Shown here piece after piece: positions 17,583 through 24,952 of a stretch of 63,936 nt of DNA (position 1 is the stretch's first letter; each line of letters starts with the position of its first letter). Made by a program: the position numbers and the translations under genes. The notes beneath the pieces are model-generated. The model made no database searches and was not told the origin of the DNA. It saw nothing but the letters and a program-made list of their open reading frames with translations. The stretch covers positions 1 through 63,936 of the forward strand of contig JANRIC010000252.1 of NCBI GenBank assembly GCA_033765345.1, given 5' to 3'. The stretch is from JANRIC01 sp033765345. Lineage in GTDB: Bacteria; Bacteroidota; Bacteroidia; Cytophagales; Microscillaceae.

Positions 17583-18206
17583 TTAAAAATAATATTCAGA
17601 TTTAATGATTACTTTGGTAGCATCAGCACCAAAATCTATCAACCGTTTTTGTGCGTTTTCATTGTAAGTCAAATAGCCTAAAATACCTTCCGAAATAACA
17701 TCTCCCAAGACCAAAAACTCTGCTTCTTTTCTGCGTTTTTTGTCCAAATCATTTTCATCTTTCCAATACTTGGCGTTGATGGCATTTTTATCTATAATAC
17801 TATCAATACTTTGAATATCAGCAATCGTATATTGAGAACTAAAGCTATTATTGGTGTGACCGTCTGTGAAAATAAAATCTAATTTTAAATTTACAATTTT
17901 TTGAATAGAACTCACACAATAAACAATGTTTTCTGCCGGAGTAGAAGCTACACTATTAAAACCCTTTTGAATAACATAGAGCATCGGTGTTCTTACTCCA
18001 AAATAAAAGGGAATGTAATCTCCTAACCGCCTGCCATTATTCAATGAGAAATTATTTCGTGTAGCAATTAGACTACTATCCCCAATAGGGACAAAATTGG
18101 GATTTGCATTTACCGAAGTTGAATGAGTAATGCCATTTTGAAGAACATGGGGTATATTCTCAATATGCGTAATTCTAAACAGGTATATTTTATTCAAATC
18201 CGGCAT
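17583..18206 (-). CDS. darT: DarT-type DNA ADP-ribosyltransferase toxin (DUF4433)
   Basis: At 207 residues this matches DarT, which attaches ADP-ribose from NAD to thymidine in single-stranded DNA and blocks replication. Motifs are YLFRITHIENIPHVLQNGI at the start (NAD-binding region), GDYIPFYFGVRTPMLY near residues 62-77, and the catalytic segment KRRKEAEFLV, in which E163 of AEFLV aligns with the essential glutamate. No inactivating change is seen, so the toxin looks intact and needs the DarG gene directly downstream. The region is AT-rich relative to neighbours and flanked by housekeeping genes, consistent with an acquired defence module. Confidence 0.92.
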   Translation of the reverse strand: MPDLNKIYLFRITHIENIPHVLQNGITHSTSVNANPNFVPIGDSSLIATRNNFSLNNGRRLGDYIPFYFGVRTPMLYVIQKGFNSVASTPAENIVYCVSSIQKIVNLKLDFIFTDGHTNNSFSSQYTIADIQSIDSIIDKNAINAKYWKDENDLDKKRRKEAEFLVLGDVISEGILGYLTYNENAQKRLIDFGADATKVIIKSEYYF

Positions 18207-18283
18207 TTTACAAAAATAATTTATTCACAGTCCCCTTCAATTTGTTTTTTGTTTTCACTTATCTGTTTTTAGCCTGAGTACTA

Positions 18284-18310
18284 ACACGGATTTATCCATA
18301 AAATCCGTGT
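18284..18310 (-). terminator. hairpin after the acyl-CoA dehydrogenase pair
   Basis: ACACGGATTT (18284-18293) and AAATCCGTGT (18301-18310) are perfect ten-base arms with a seven-base loop. The stem lies between the end of the dehydrogenase unit and darT on the minus strand. The T-tail is poor, so it may act as a partial terminator. Confidence 0.5.
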
Positions 18311-18340
18311 TTCCAAATATATGACGAAAAGATGATGATT

Positions 18341-19507
18341 CTAATAGCCCTGTAAGCTTGCAAATCGATCCAGGTGATAGGCATAATCACCGAAGGTCAT
18401 TTGTACGGCACGGGCTCTTTTGAGGAAAAAGCCAATTTCCTCATCATCTGTCACACCGATTCCTCCAAACATCTGAATGGCTTCGTTGGTGACTCGTTTT
18501 ACGGTTTCACAGGTTTTGGCTTTGGCTAGGCTCGCCAAGAGTGGCAGATTATTGGCTTGGGCATCGATGGCCATCAGTGCTTTCCTGACTACCGACTGGC
18601 ACATCTCAATATGGCAATACAAATCAGCCGCTCGGTGCTGTAGTCCCTGAAAACTTCCGATCGGTACACCAAATTGTTTACGTTCTTTGAGATAGGCCAT
18701 AGTTCGTTCAAAAGCCTCCTGCATCAATCCTGAAAGTTCGGCAGCCAGGTGTATGTTGCTTATATCCAAAACTGTTTGCAAGAGTTCGTAGCCTTGACCC
18801 AACTCCCCTAAAAGCGCATCTGCGCTTACTTTCAGCCCTTGTATTTGTATATCTGCATAATTGCGACTATCCAGCGATATAGTACGCCGGATTTGCAGCC
18901 CTTCGGCTTGGGCATCGACAACAAACAAGCTGATTCCCTGAGAGTCGCCGGGTTTTTGGGAGCTACGAGCGGCTATAATAAACTGATCTGCTATGTGCCC
19001 ATCTATGACGAAGGTTTTGCTTCCGTTCAAAATAAAATACGATCCTTCTTGTCGGGCTTCTGTACTGATCTTAAGGGGATTGTGGTGCTTACCTTCTTCC
19101 AGTGCAAGGCTCATCAGTAGATTTCCTTCGGCAATATCTGGTAAAAAGCGTTCTTTTTGGGCTTCACTTCCGCCCAATCTCAATGCTGTTGCACTTACCA
19201 AAGCAGTCGATATAAGCGGAGAAGCAATAAGCGTACGAGCGGCTTCTTCCAAGACAATTCCCATACCCAGGTAGCCAAAATCCAGCCCTCCATAAGCTTC
19301 GGGAATCACCATACCCGCCCAGCCCATTTCAGCCATCTGTTGCCAAAGTTGGGGATCAAAACCTTTTTCGTTCCGGGTATCTCTCAGGGTGCGGAGGGCA
19401 CTTACTGGAGATTTTTCTTTGAAAAAATCACGAGCGGAGCTTTTGAGTAGCTCTTGTTCTTCATTTAGCACCAATAAGTGGGATGTAGGTAGAGTTGTTT
19501 CTTGCAT
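18341..19507 (-). CDS. acyl-CoA dehydrogenase, probable non-catalytic partner subunit
   Basis: This 388-residue flavoprotein has the acyl-CoA dehydrogenase fold: an N-terminal helical domain, a middle beta domain, and C-terminal helices with RKQFGVPIGSFQGLQH and AIQMFGGIGVTDDEEIGFFLKRAR. The usual C-terminal catalytic motif (EGGTSEIQ or EGTSQI) is missing; the chain ends RAVQMTFGDYAYHLDR. It follows a second dehydrogenase gene by 11 bases. In actinobacterial heterotetrameric enzymes of this kind, one subunit keeps the glutamate and the other lacks it. The natural inference is an alpha2-beta2 enzyme acting on a bulky or branched acyl-CoA. The substrate is not shown. Confidence 0.85.
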   Translation of the reverse strand: MQETTLPTSHLLVLNEEQELLKSSARDFFKEKSPVSALRTLRDTRNEKGFDPQLWQQMAEMGWAGMVIPEAYGGLDFGYLGMGIVLEEAARTLIASPLISTALVSATALRLGGSEAQKERFLPDIAEGNLLMSLALEEGKHHNPLKISTEARQEGSYFILNGSKTFVIDGHIADQFIIAARSSQKPGDSQGISLFVVDAQAEGLQIRRTISLDSRNYADIQIQGLKVSADALLGELGQGYELLQTVLDISNIHLAAELSGLMQEAFERTMAYLKERKQFGVPIGSFQGLQHRAADLYCHIEMCQSVVRKALMAIDAQANNLPLLASLAKAKTCETVKRVTNEAIQMFGGIGVTDDEEIGFFLKRARAVQMTFGDYAYHLDRFASLQGY

Positions 19508-19518
19508 CAGTGTAAGGT

Positions 19519-20709
19519 TTAGCCGGGTAGCCCCAGGATATGTTTAGCAATAATGTTGAGTTGAATTTCAGAAGTTCCTCCCTCGATGGAGTTGGCTTTG
19601 GTACGCAACCATTTGCGGGGGATGTCACCTTCCTGAAAGGCTTCACCCTCCCAGCCCAGTGCATGGAAGCCATACAGAGAGATGATGATTTCGTGTTTTT
19701 GTTTGTTGAGTTCGGTTCCGATGTATTTGTACATAGAAGATTTTGCGCCCATGCCTGCGCCGAGTTTGGCTTCATCCATGCCACGGGTCACATTGATTTC
19801 GTGTGCCATCCAGTTCATTTCAAGCTGTGCGACTTCCTGACGGAGGATGGGGTCGCTAAGTTTGCCCTTTTCAAGCTCGATGGACTCGATGGCTGTTTCG
19901 TGGAGCATTTTTTCGGCGGCAGCATTAAAAGAAGATCCGATCATATCCCTTTCGTGCTGAAGGAGGTATTTGGCGATTGTCCAGCCGCCGTTTTCCTGCC
20001 CCATCAGATTTTCTTTGGGTACTTTTACTTGGTCAAAATAAGTCTGACAAAAAGGAGATTTCCCACTGATCAACTTGATCGGTTGGGTGCTTACTCCTGG
20101 AGAAGCCATATCAATGAGTAAAAAACTGATTCCGGCGTGTTTGGGGACTTCAGGATCAGTACGCACCAAGCAGAATATCCAGTCTGCCTTATCGGCATAG
20201 GAAGTCCAGATTTTGGAGCCGTTTACAAGATAATAATCTCCCTGATCTTCGGCGCGCATTTGTAGACTGGCCAAGTCCGAACCTGCGCCCGGTTCGCTAT
20301 AGCCCTGACACCAGCGTATTTCACCACGTACGATTTTGGGCAGGTGTTCCATTTTCTGTTCTTCGGTACCGTACATCATCAGTGCTGGTCCAAGCATCCA
20401 GATTCCGAAGCTACTGAGTGGAAGGCAACAGCCCAGGCGATTCATTTCCTCGAGCAGGATTTTATATTCCTCTTTGGAGAGTCCACCTCCGCCGTAGATT
20501 TTAGGCCAGTGGGGGGCAGTCCAGCCGCGGTCACGCATACGCTCAAACCAAATTTTTTGGGCTTCACTGCTGAAACTTGCGTTTCGTCCTCCCCAGAAAT
20601 AATCATTTTCATCTTTGGCAGGTATACGCATTTCTTGGGGGCAGTTTTCTTCCAGCCAGTTTCGGGTTTCGGTTCTAAAAGCAGCTACATTTGTTTGTAA
20701 TTCTTGCAT
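19519..20709 (-). CDS. acyl-CoA dehydrogenase, probable catalytic subunit
   Basis: This 396-residue FAD enzyme oxidises acyl-CoA thioesters to enoyl-CoA. Visible motifs are GYSEPGAGSDLASL (flavin-contacting signature), NGSKIWTSYADKADW, and the C-terminal EGGTSEIQLNI, which carries the glutamate seen in FadE-type enzymes. It lies 11 bases upstream of the partner dehydrogenase, so the two are almost certainly co-transcribed and probably form one complex. Electrons would pass to ETF, which is not encoded nearby. It resembles the long-chain or steroid-type FadE pairs more than short-chain dehydrogenases. Confidence 0.88.
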   Translation of the reverse strand: MQELQTNVAAFRTETRNWLEENCPQEMRIPAKDENDYFWGGRNASFSSEAQKIWFERMRDRGWTAPHWPKIYGGGGLSKEEYKILLEEMNRLGCCLPLSSFGIWMLGPALMMYGTEEQKMEHLPKIVRGEIRWCQGYSEPGAGSDLASLQMRAEDQGDYYLVNGSKIWTSYADKADWIFCLVRTDPEVPKHAGISFLLIDMASPGVSTQPIKLISGKSPFCQTYFDQVKVPKENLMGQENGGWTIAKYLLQHERDMIGSSFNAAAEKMLHETAIESIELEKGKLSDPILRQEVAQLEMNWMAHEINVTRGMDEAKLGAGMGAKSSMYKYIGTELNKQKHEIIISLYGFHALGWEGEAFQEGDIPRKWLRTKANSIEGGTSEIQLNIIAKHILGLPG

Positions 20710-21036
20710 AGGTATATGAATTGATCAATATTTAGGGAAAAGTGATCTAAAATTACTCTGAACGACGAATTTAGCCATAAAATAATAATATTCTCAGATA
20801 GAATTAAATTTTCAGAAAAAATATTGATGAATTGGTGCTGGGTAGTGTATAACAAGCAATGCCGTGAATTCAAGGTTTGAAAAACTTTGTATATTTCACT
20901 TTCCCAAACTCCTCGCATCAATCTTGAACACTAGCGTTTTTTTACAGGGTTTAATTTTTCAGCAAAAAAAAGTATATTTGTGTAGAAGGTTTATTGGGAT
21001 CAAGCTGGAAGATTTGTGATATTAAACAAAAAACGT
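20710..21036. other. divergent intergenic region
   Basis: No gene is seen in this 327-base AT-rich spacer between the divergent dehydrogenase operon and the ATPase/nuclease gene. It holds a promoter-like box at 20973-20980. Confidence 0.5.
20973..20980 (+). promoter_or_regulatory. Bacteroidota -7 promoter box
   Basis: TATATTTG matches the TAnnTTTG -7 consensus. It lies 56 bases before the chosen ATG at 21037. The -33 TTTG element is only partly matched in the region about 20 bases upstream. Confidence 0.5.
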
Positions 21037-22728
21037 ATGATCGTTAAAAAATCACCCATTGGTATTTCGGATTTTAAAAGAATTATAGAAGAAAACTATC
21101 GTTATATCGATAAGAGTCTTCTTATTAAGGAAATCCTGGAAAATTCTTTAATTGTATTACTCATCCGCCCTCGTCGCTTTGGCAAAACACTGAATATGTC
21201 TTTATTAAAATATTTTTTTGAAAAAACGGCTGAAGACAGTTCTTATCTCTTCAAAGACCTGAAAATCTGGCAGGAGGATAATTTTTACAAAGAGCAACAA
21301 GGGAAATACCCTGTGATTTTTCTTACCTTCAAAAGTATCAAGCACATTCATTGGGAAGATGCTCTCTTGCAATTTAAATTCATTATCAGAGAAGAATTTA
21401 AAAGACACGCATATCTTTTGGAAAGTCTTTCGGAAACTGACAAGGATTACTTTCAAAAAATCATACTTAACCGGGCTGAAACAGCAGATTATACCCAAAG
21501 CCTGGGGCAACTTTCTAAGTTTCTTTGTGAATTCCATCAGGAAAGAGTGGTCATTTTGATAGATGAATATGATACGCCTATTAATGTAGCTTTTTTGAAT
21601 GGATTTTATGAGCAGATTATTCCTTTTGTCAAAATTTTGTTTGAAAGTGCTTTTAAGGACAATTCTTATCTAGAAAAAGGGGTGATTACAGGGATTTTCA
21701 GGGTAGCCAAAGAAGGGGTTTTTTCGGGCTTGAATAATCTCTCGGAGCATTCTCTGTTGAGCTTCAAATTTGCGGACAAGTTTGGATTTACACAGGATGA
21801 AGTGAAAGGACTTTTGGAAGAACAACAAATCAGCGATCAGCTACCCGAAGTGCAATCTTGGTACAATGGTTATTACTTCGGTAATGGAGAGATTATCTAT
21901 AATCCCTGGTCAATTTTGAGGTTTCTCTCCTCCATAGAGGAAGGTTGCCAACCTTATTGGGTCAATACCAGCGATAACCAATTGCTCAGGACTTACATGT
22001 TTCAGCCTCAAAGGGATACAGATATTCGGCAGGAACTCGCTGATCTGGTGGCAGGTAAAGCCATTCCCAAACAAATTATCCACGAACATTTGACTTTCCC
22101 TGACTTGACGGAAAACAAATCTGCTATCTGGAATTTACTGCTATTCGGAGGTTATTTGAATGCCAAGAACCGCACCCGTCAGGGAAATTTTTTTGTGTAT
22201 GACCTAGAAATCCCCAACCGTGAAGTGACTTATCTGTATGAATCTTTTATCTTGGATTGGGTCAATAAACAAGTGGGTGGACGTGAGATTTTGATCATGC
22301 TGGAAGCACTTACACAAGGAGACATTACTTTATTTGAGAAAAAACTTAGGCTATTTGCCGAGCGAATATTTAGCTATCACGATACACAAGGCGAAGAATC
22401 CGAAAACTTTTACCATGCTTTTATCCTAGGGCTTTTGGTAAATCTGGAGCATAGCCACGAAATCAAATCCAACCGTGAGTCAGGTTACGGCCGCTACGAC
22501 ATTGTACTTATCCCCAGAACCGATAAAAATCTTGGTGTTGTCATAGAGCTGAAAAGTGCCGAAAAACAAGACGATCTCGATAAAATGGCTGCCAGGGCAC
22601 TGGATCAAATCCTCCAAAAAAATTATGCTGCAGAGCTCAAGCAAAGAGAACTTCGGCAAATCCTCCAGGTCGGAATTGCCGCTTATGGCAAGGAGGTGAA
22701 AATGAAGGCCACTTTGGCTGGATCATAA
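21037..22728 (+). CDS. AAA-type ATPase with C-terminal PD-(D/E)XK nuclease (DUF1703 family)
   Basis: The product is 563 residues from ATG 21037 (a GTG at 21016 is the alternative). The N-terminal part is the AAA-like ATPase of this family: PIGISDFKRIIEENYRYIDK, then a Walker A-like LIRPRRFGKTLNMSLLKYFF, and a Walker B-like VVILIDEYDTPIN. The C-terminal nuclease-like core reads GYGRYDIVLIP then GVVIELKSAEK, which fits D-(x)n-ExK. The family is widespread and multi-copy in Bacteroidota, and often patchy between strains. Its function is unsettled; DNA-related or defence roles have been proposed. It stands alone with a terminator at 22741. Confidence 0.88.
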   Translation: MIVKKSPIGISDFKRIIEENYRYIDKSLLIKEILENSLIVLLIRPRRFGKTLNMSLLKYFFEKTAEDSSYLFKDLKIWQEDNFYKEQQGKYPVIFLTFKSIKHIHWEDALLQFKFIIREEFKRHAYLLESLSETDKDYFQKIILNRAETADYTQSLGQLSKFLCEFHQERVVILIDEYDTPINVAFLNGFYEQIIPFVKILFESAFKDNSYLEKGVITGIFRVAKEGVFSGLNNLSEHSLLSFKFADKFGFTQDEVKGLLEEQQISDQLPEVQSWYNGYYFGNGEIIYNPWSILRFLSSIEEGCQPYWVNTSDNQLLRTYMFQPQRDTDIRQELADLVAGKAIPKQIIHEHLTFPDLTENKSAIWNLLLFGGYLNAKNRTRQGNFFVYDLEIPNREVTYLYESFILDWVNKQVGGREILIMLEALTQGDITLFEKKLRLFAERIFSYHDTQGEESENFYHAFILGLLVNLEHSHEIKSNRESGYGRYDIVLIPRTDKNLGVVIELKSAEKQDDLDKMAARALDQILQKNYAAELKQRELRQILQVGIAAYGKEVKMKATLAGS

Positions 22729-22740
22729 TTATAAATCATA

Positions 22741-22763
22741 AAAAAGGGAACTGCTCCCCTTTT
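22741..22763 (+). terminator. intrinsic terminator of the ATPase/nuclease gene
   Basis: AAAAGGGA pairs with TCCCCTTTT around a short loop, 12 bases after the stop codon. The stem ends in T-rich sequence. Confidence 0.65.
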
Positions 22764-22827
22764 ATATGTAATTTTCCTTAGAATTACACACCAACAGCAT
22801 TTTTATTTCCATATTAAACTGGGCAAC

Positions 22828-22862
22828 AACGAGGTCTTTTTGAGCGACGCTGTCGTTTGAAT
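22828..22862. repeat. degenerate copy of a dispersed hairpin element
   Basis: ACAACGAGGTC, a short T-rich loop, GCGAC and TGTCGTTTG resemble the cleaner hairpin at 46662-46694 (AACGACGAGGTCGCT). The arms no longer pair perfectly here. Both copies lie shortly downstream of plus-strand genes. Confidence 0.45.
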
Positions 22863-22974
22863 AGATTTATCTTCAAGTAAAATCATAAAGAGCCAAAGAT
22901 ACGATACCTCTGGAACTTGTCTTATTTCTTAAAAAACATTATCTTGGAGACTCATCCACAAGTGTTTGTACCCT

Positions 22975-23535
22975 ATGAATCCAATTCCAATAAGCTTTAT
23001 CGGGCTGTTCTTTAGCCTCTTATTGCTCCATATTCAGCCCCAGCTCCCAATGGATTATCAGACGTATATCATTCGCCAAGGGACGCACAGGTCTGTCAAT
23101 AGCTTTGAGTTTGTCAATAGCACTCAATTTCGTTTTGAGGTAATTTTCGATAGCAGTGCTGTTTACAAGACGCGAAACCCTGAAAATCAGGCAGATATTA
23201 ATAAATTGTATGGATTTTCGGATTGCTTTAGTTCACATCAAGAGAATAGTACCCGATTTGGCTGGCGTTGGTATCAAAACCGCCTGGAGCTACACGCTTA
23301 TTGTTATAAAAATGGAGAGCGAATTTCAGAATTTATCACAGCCATTGACTTACACCGGGCTTATATCTGTGAGATCAACCTGAGCGAACAAAAATATATT
23401 TTCAAACTCAATGGAGTCACCCGTGAAGTACCACGCACCTGCGCTGGAAACGGACTAGGATATAAATTATATCCTTATTTTGGAGGAGATGAAACCGCTC
23501 CACACGACATTATTATTAAAATTCGAGATTTATAA
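22975..23535 (+). CDS. exported protein of unknown function
   Basis: I do not recognise this 186-residue protein. From the ATG at 22975 it begins with a hydrophobic signal segment (FIGLFFSLLLLHI). A TTG nine bases earlier is also possible. The mature part is rich in beta-strand patterns and aromatic residues (RFGWRWYQNRLELHAY, YKLYPYFGGDETAPHD), which suggests a beta-sandwich such as a concanavalin-like or carbohydrate-binding fold. Three or four cysteines could form disulphides. It lies 47 bases upstream of the hydrolase lipoprotein gene and could share its transcript. Confidence 0.7.
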   Translation: MNPIPISFIGLFFSLLLLHIQPQLPMDYQTYIIRQGTHRSVNSFEFVNSTQFRFEVIFDSSAVYKTRNPENQADINKLYGFSDCFSSHQENSTRFGWRWYQNRLELHAYCYKNGERISEFITAIDLHRAYICEINLSEQKYIFKLNGVTREVPRTCAGNGLGYKLYPYFGGDETAPHDIIIKIRDL

Positions 23536-23582
23536 ACTATCTTTCCAGAGCTATTCGTCTATAAAAAAGATAAATTGTTCTT

Positions 23583-24452
23583 ATGCTTATCTATAAAATC
23601 AAATCTAATTATAAGAGGCTCTATATCAGCATTTTATTAATTATTATTCCATTGTTTTTGTCTTCTTGCTTCAAAATGCGTATGCGGGATAAGGCTATTT
23701 ATGAAGAATTCAGCAACACTGCCTACAAGCCTAAAATAGTACGATATACGATTGAGGAGCGCGAAATCTATTACGTAGAAGTGGGGGCAGATACTTTGCC
23801 GATGGTGCTGTTTATTCACGGTGCACCAGGTTCGTGGATAGCCTTCAAAGAATTTATGAAAGACAGTACGCTGCTCCGCAAGGCTCGAATGATCTCCGTA
23901 GACCGCCCCGGACACGGTTATTCCGGCTTAGGCAAGGCAGAAATATCTATTAAAAAACAAGCTGCTTTGTTGAAACCAATTTTAGACCTGAATAAAAACC
24001 CCAAAGCTCCTATTCTCGTTGGGCACTCTTACGGCGGGCCGATCATCGCTCAGATGGCCATGGATTATCCCGAATTGGTCGGGCCGCTCGTGATGGCCGC
24101 CCCAGCAATTGATCCCAAAAATGAAAAAGTATTTTGGGTATCTTATCCGGCTGATTGGTTTCTTTTTCGTTGGGCATTACCCCGGAGTATTCGGGTGACT
24201 AATGATGAAAAACTTTCACACGTAGAGGAATTAAATAAAATGCTCCCCTATTGGCAACAACTTCATAACCCTACCACCCTCATTCACGGCGAAAAAGACG
24301 GTTTAGTGCCCATAGAAAATTCCTATTTTGGTGAAAAAATGATGCTAAATGCCCCTCTGGAAGTGATTTATGACCCTAAGCTCAATCACCTAATCCCCTG
24401 GAAAAGACCTGATTTGATAAAAAATGCTATCTTAAAATACCTTTGGGAATGA
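23583..24452 (+). CDS. alpha/beta hydrolase lipoprotein
   Basis: This 289-residue protein has a lipoprotein signal: lysine/arginine-rich start, hydrophobic core, then LSSCF with the lipid cysteine. The hydrolase motifs are FIHGAPGSW (oxyanion loop), VGHSYGGPI (nucleophile serine), HGEKDGLVP (acid) and LNHLIPW (histidine), so the triad looks complete. It would act at the inner or outer membrane on a small ester, epoxide or lactone; the substrate is unknown. The Bacteroidota rule that serine after the cysteine favours inner-membrane retention does not apply cleanly here (Phe follows). No terminator is obvious after it. Confidence 0.88.
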   Translation: MLIYKIKSNYKRLYISILLIIIPLFLSSCFKMRMRDKAIYEEFSNTAYKPKIVRYTIEEREIYYVEVGADTLPMVLFIHGAPGSWIAFKEFMKDSTLLRKARMISVDRPGHGYSGLGKAEISIKKQAALLKPILDLNKNPKAPILVGHSYGGPIIAQMAMDYPELVGPLVMAAPAIDPKNEKVFWVSYPADWFLFRWALPRSIRVTNDEKLSHVEELNKMLPYWQQLHNPTTLIHGEKDGLVPIENSYFGEKMMLNAPLEVIYDPKLNHLIPWKRPDLIKNAILKYLWE

Positions 24453-24582
24453 TGTAATAAAGCACAGAGAAAGCTCGAGAAACATGTCTAAAAAACATGT
24501 CTAATAAGTATGGAATTTAGAGTTTTTATTTATTAGATTTGAAGTAATAAATCATTCAACTTCATCTTAACTTGGCTTCTCT

Positions 24583-24753
24583 ATGAAAATCGTAAGTTTT
24601 GAGGTTTCCAACCAGAAAGAATTGGATCAGCTATTAAACTTTGCCAAAAGGCTAGGCATAAAGCTTGTGAACAAAAAGAGCTCTCCCAATTTACTTAAAC
24701 TAATCAATGACCAAATTGAAAAAGCCAGAGAGGACTTAGACAAAGATTACTAA
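24583..24753 (+). CDS. small orphan antitoxin-like protein
   Basis: This 56-residue ORF begins MKIVSFEVSNQKELDQ and continues with a charged helical C-terminus. Strand then two helices, with a highly charged tail, resembles small antitoxins paired with PIN-type or RelE-type toxins. No toxin ORF follows: the next 190 bases hold no open frame of suitable length. It may be an orphan remnant. Coding status rests on the ATG, the open frame and the antitoxin-like pattern; there is no ribosome-binding site. Confidence 0.5.
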   Translation: MKIVSFEVSNQKELDQLLNFAKRLGIKLVNKKSSPNLLKLINDQIEKAREDLDKDY

Positions 24754-24894
24754 ACCCTTTCAAATCTATTCGTAAAACTCAATTCAACCAAGCACTACTT
24801 GGATTGATCAAACAGTTTTTTCTCAAATAACCCCTAATCAAACGCTTAAGGGATATTTCTCCGGTTTTGCCTCAGCCCCTATGGCATTGTATAG

Positions 24895-24952
24895 ACTAAA
24901 CTTATAAGGCGGTGTACACGGACCCTGCGTTCTCAGGCTTTATAGGTTTAGT
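24895..24952 (-). terminator. long inverted repeat overlapping the asparagine synthetase stop
   Basis: ACTAAACTTATAAGGC (24895-24910) pairs with GCTTTATAGGTTTAGT (24937-24952) with two mismatches. The structure overlaps the asnB stop codon at 24948-24950. There is no T-tract, so it may be a 3' stabilising stem more than a terminator. Confidence 0.4.

Noticed and set aside
18211..18218. TATTTTTG box on the minus strand just before darT
   Set aside because: It lies only about 4 bases before the ATG, so a normal transcript would start at or after the start codon; a leaderless message is possible but not supported.
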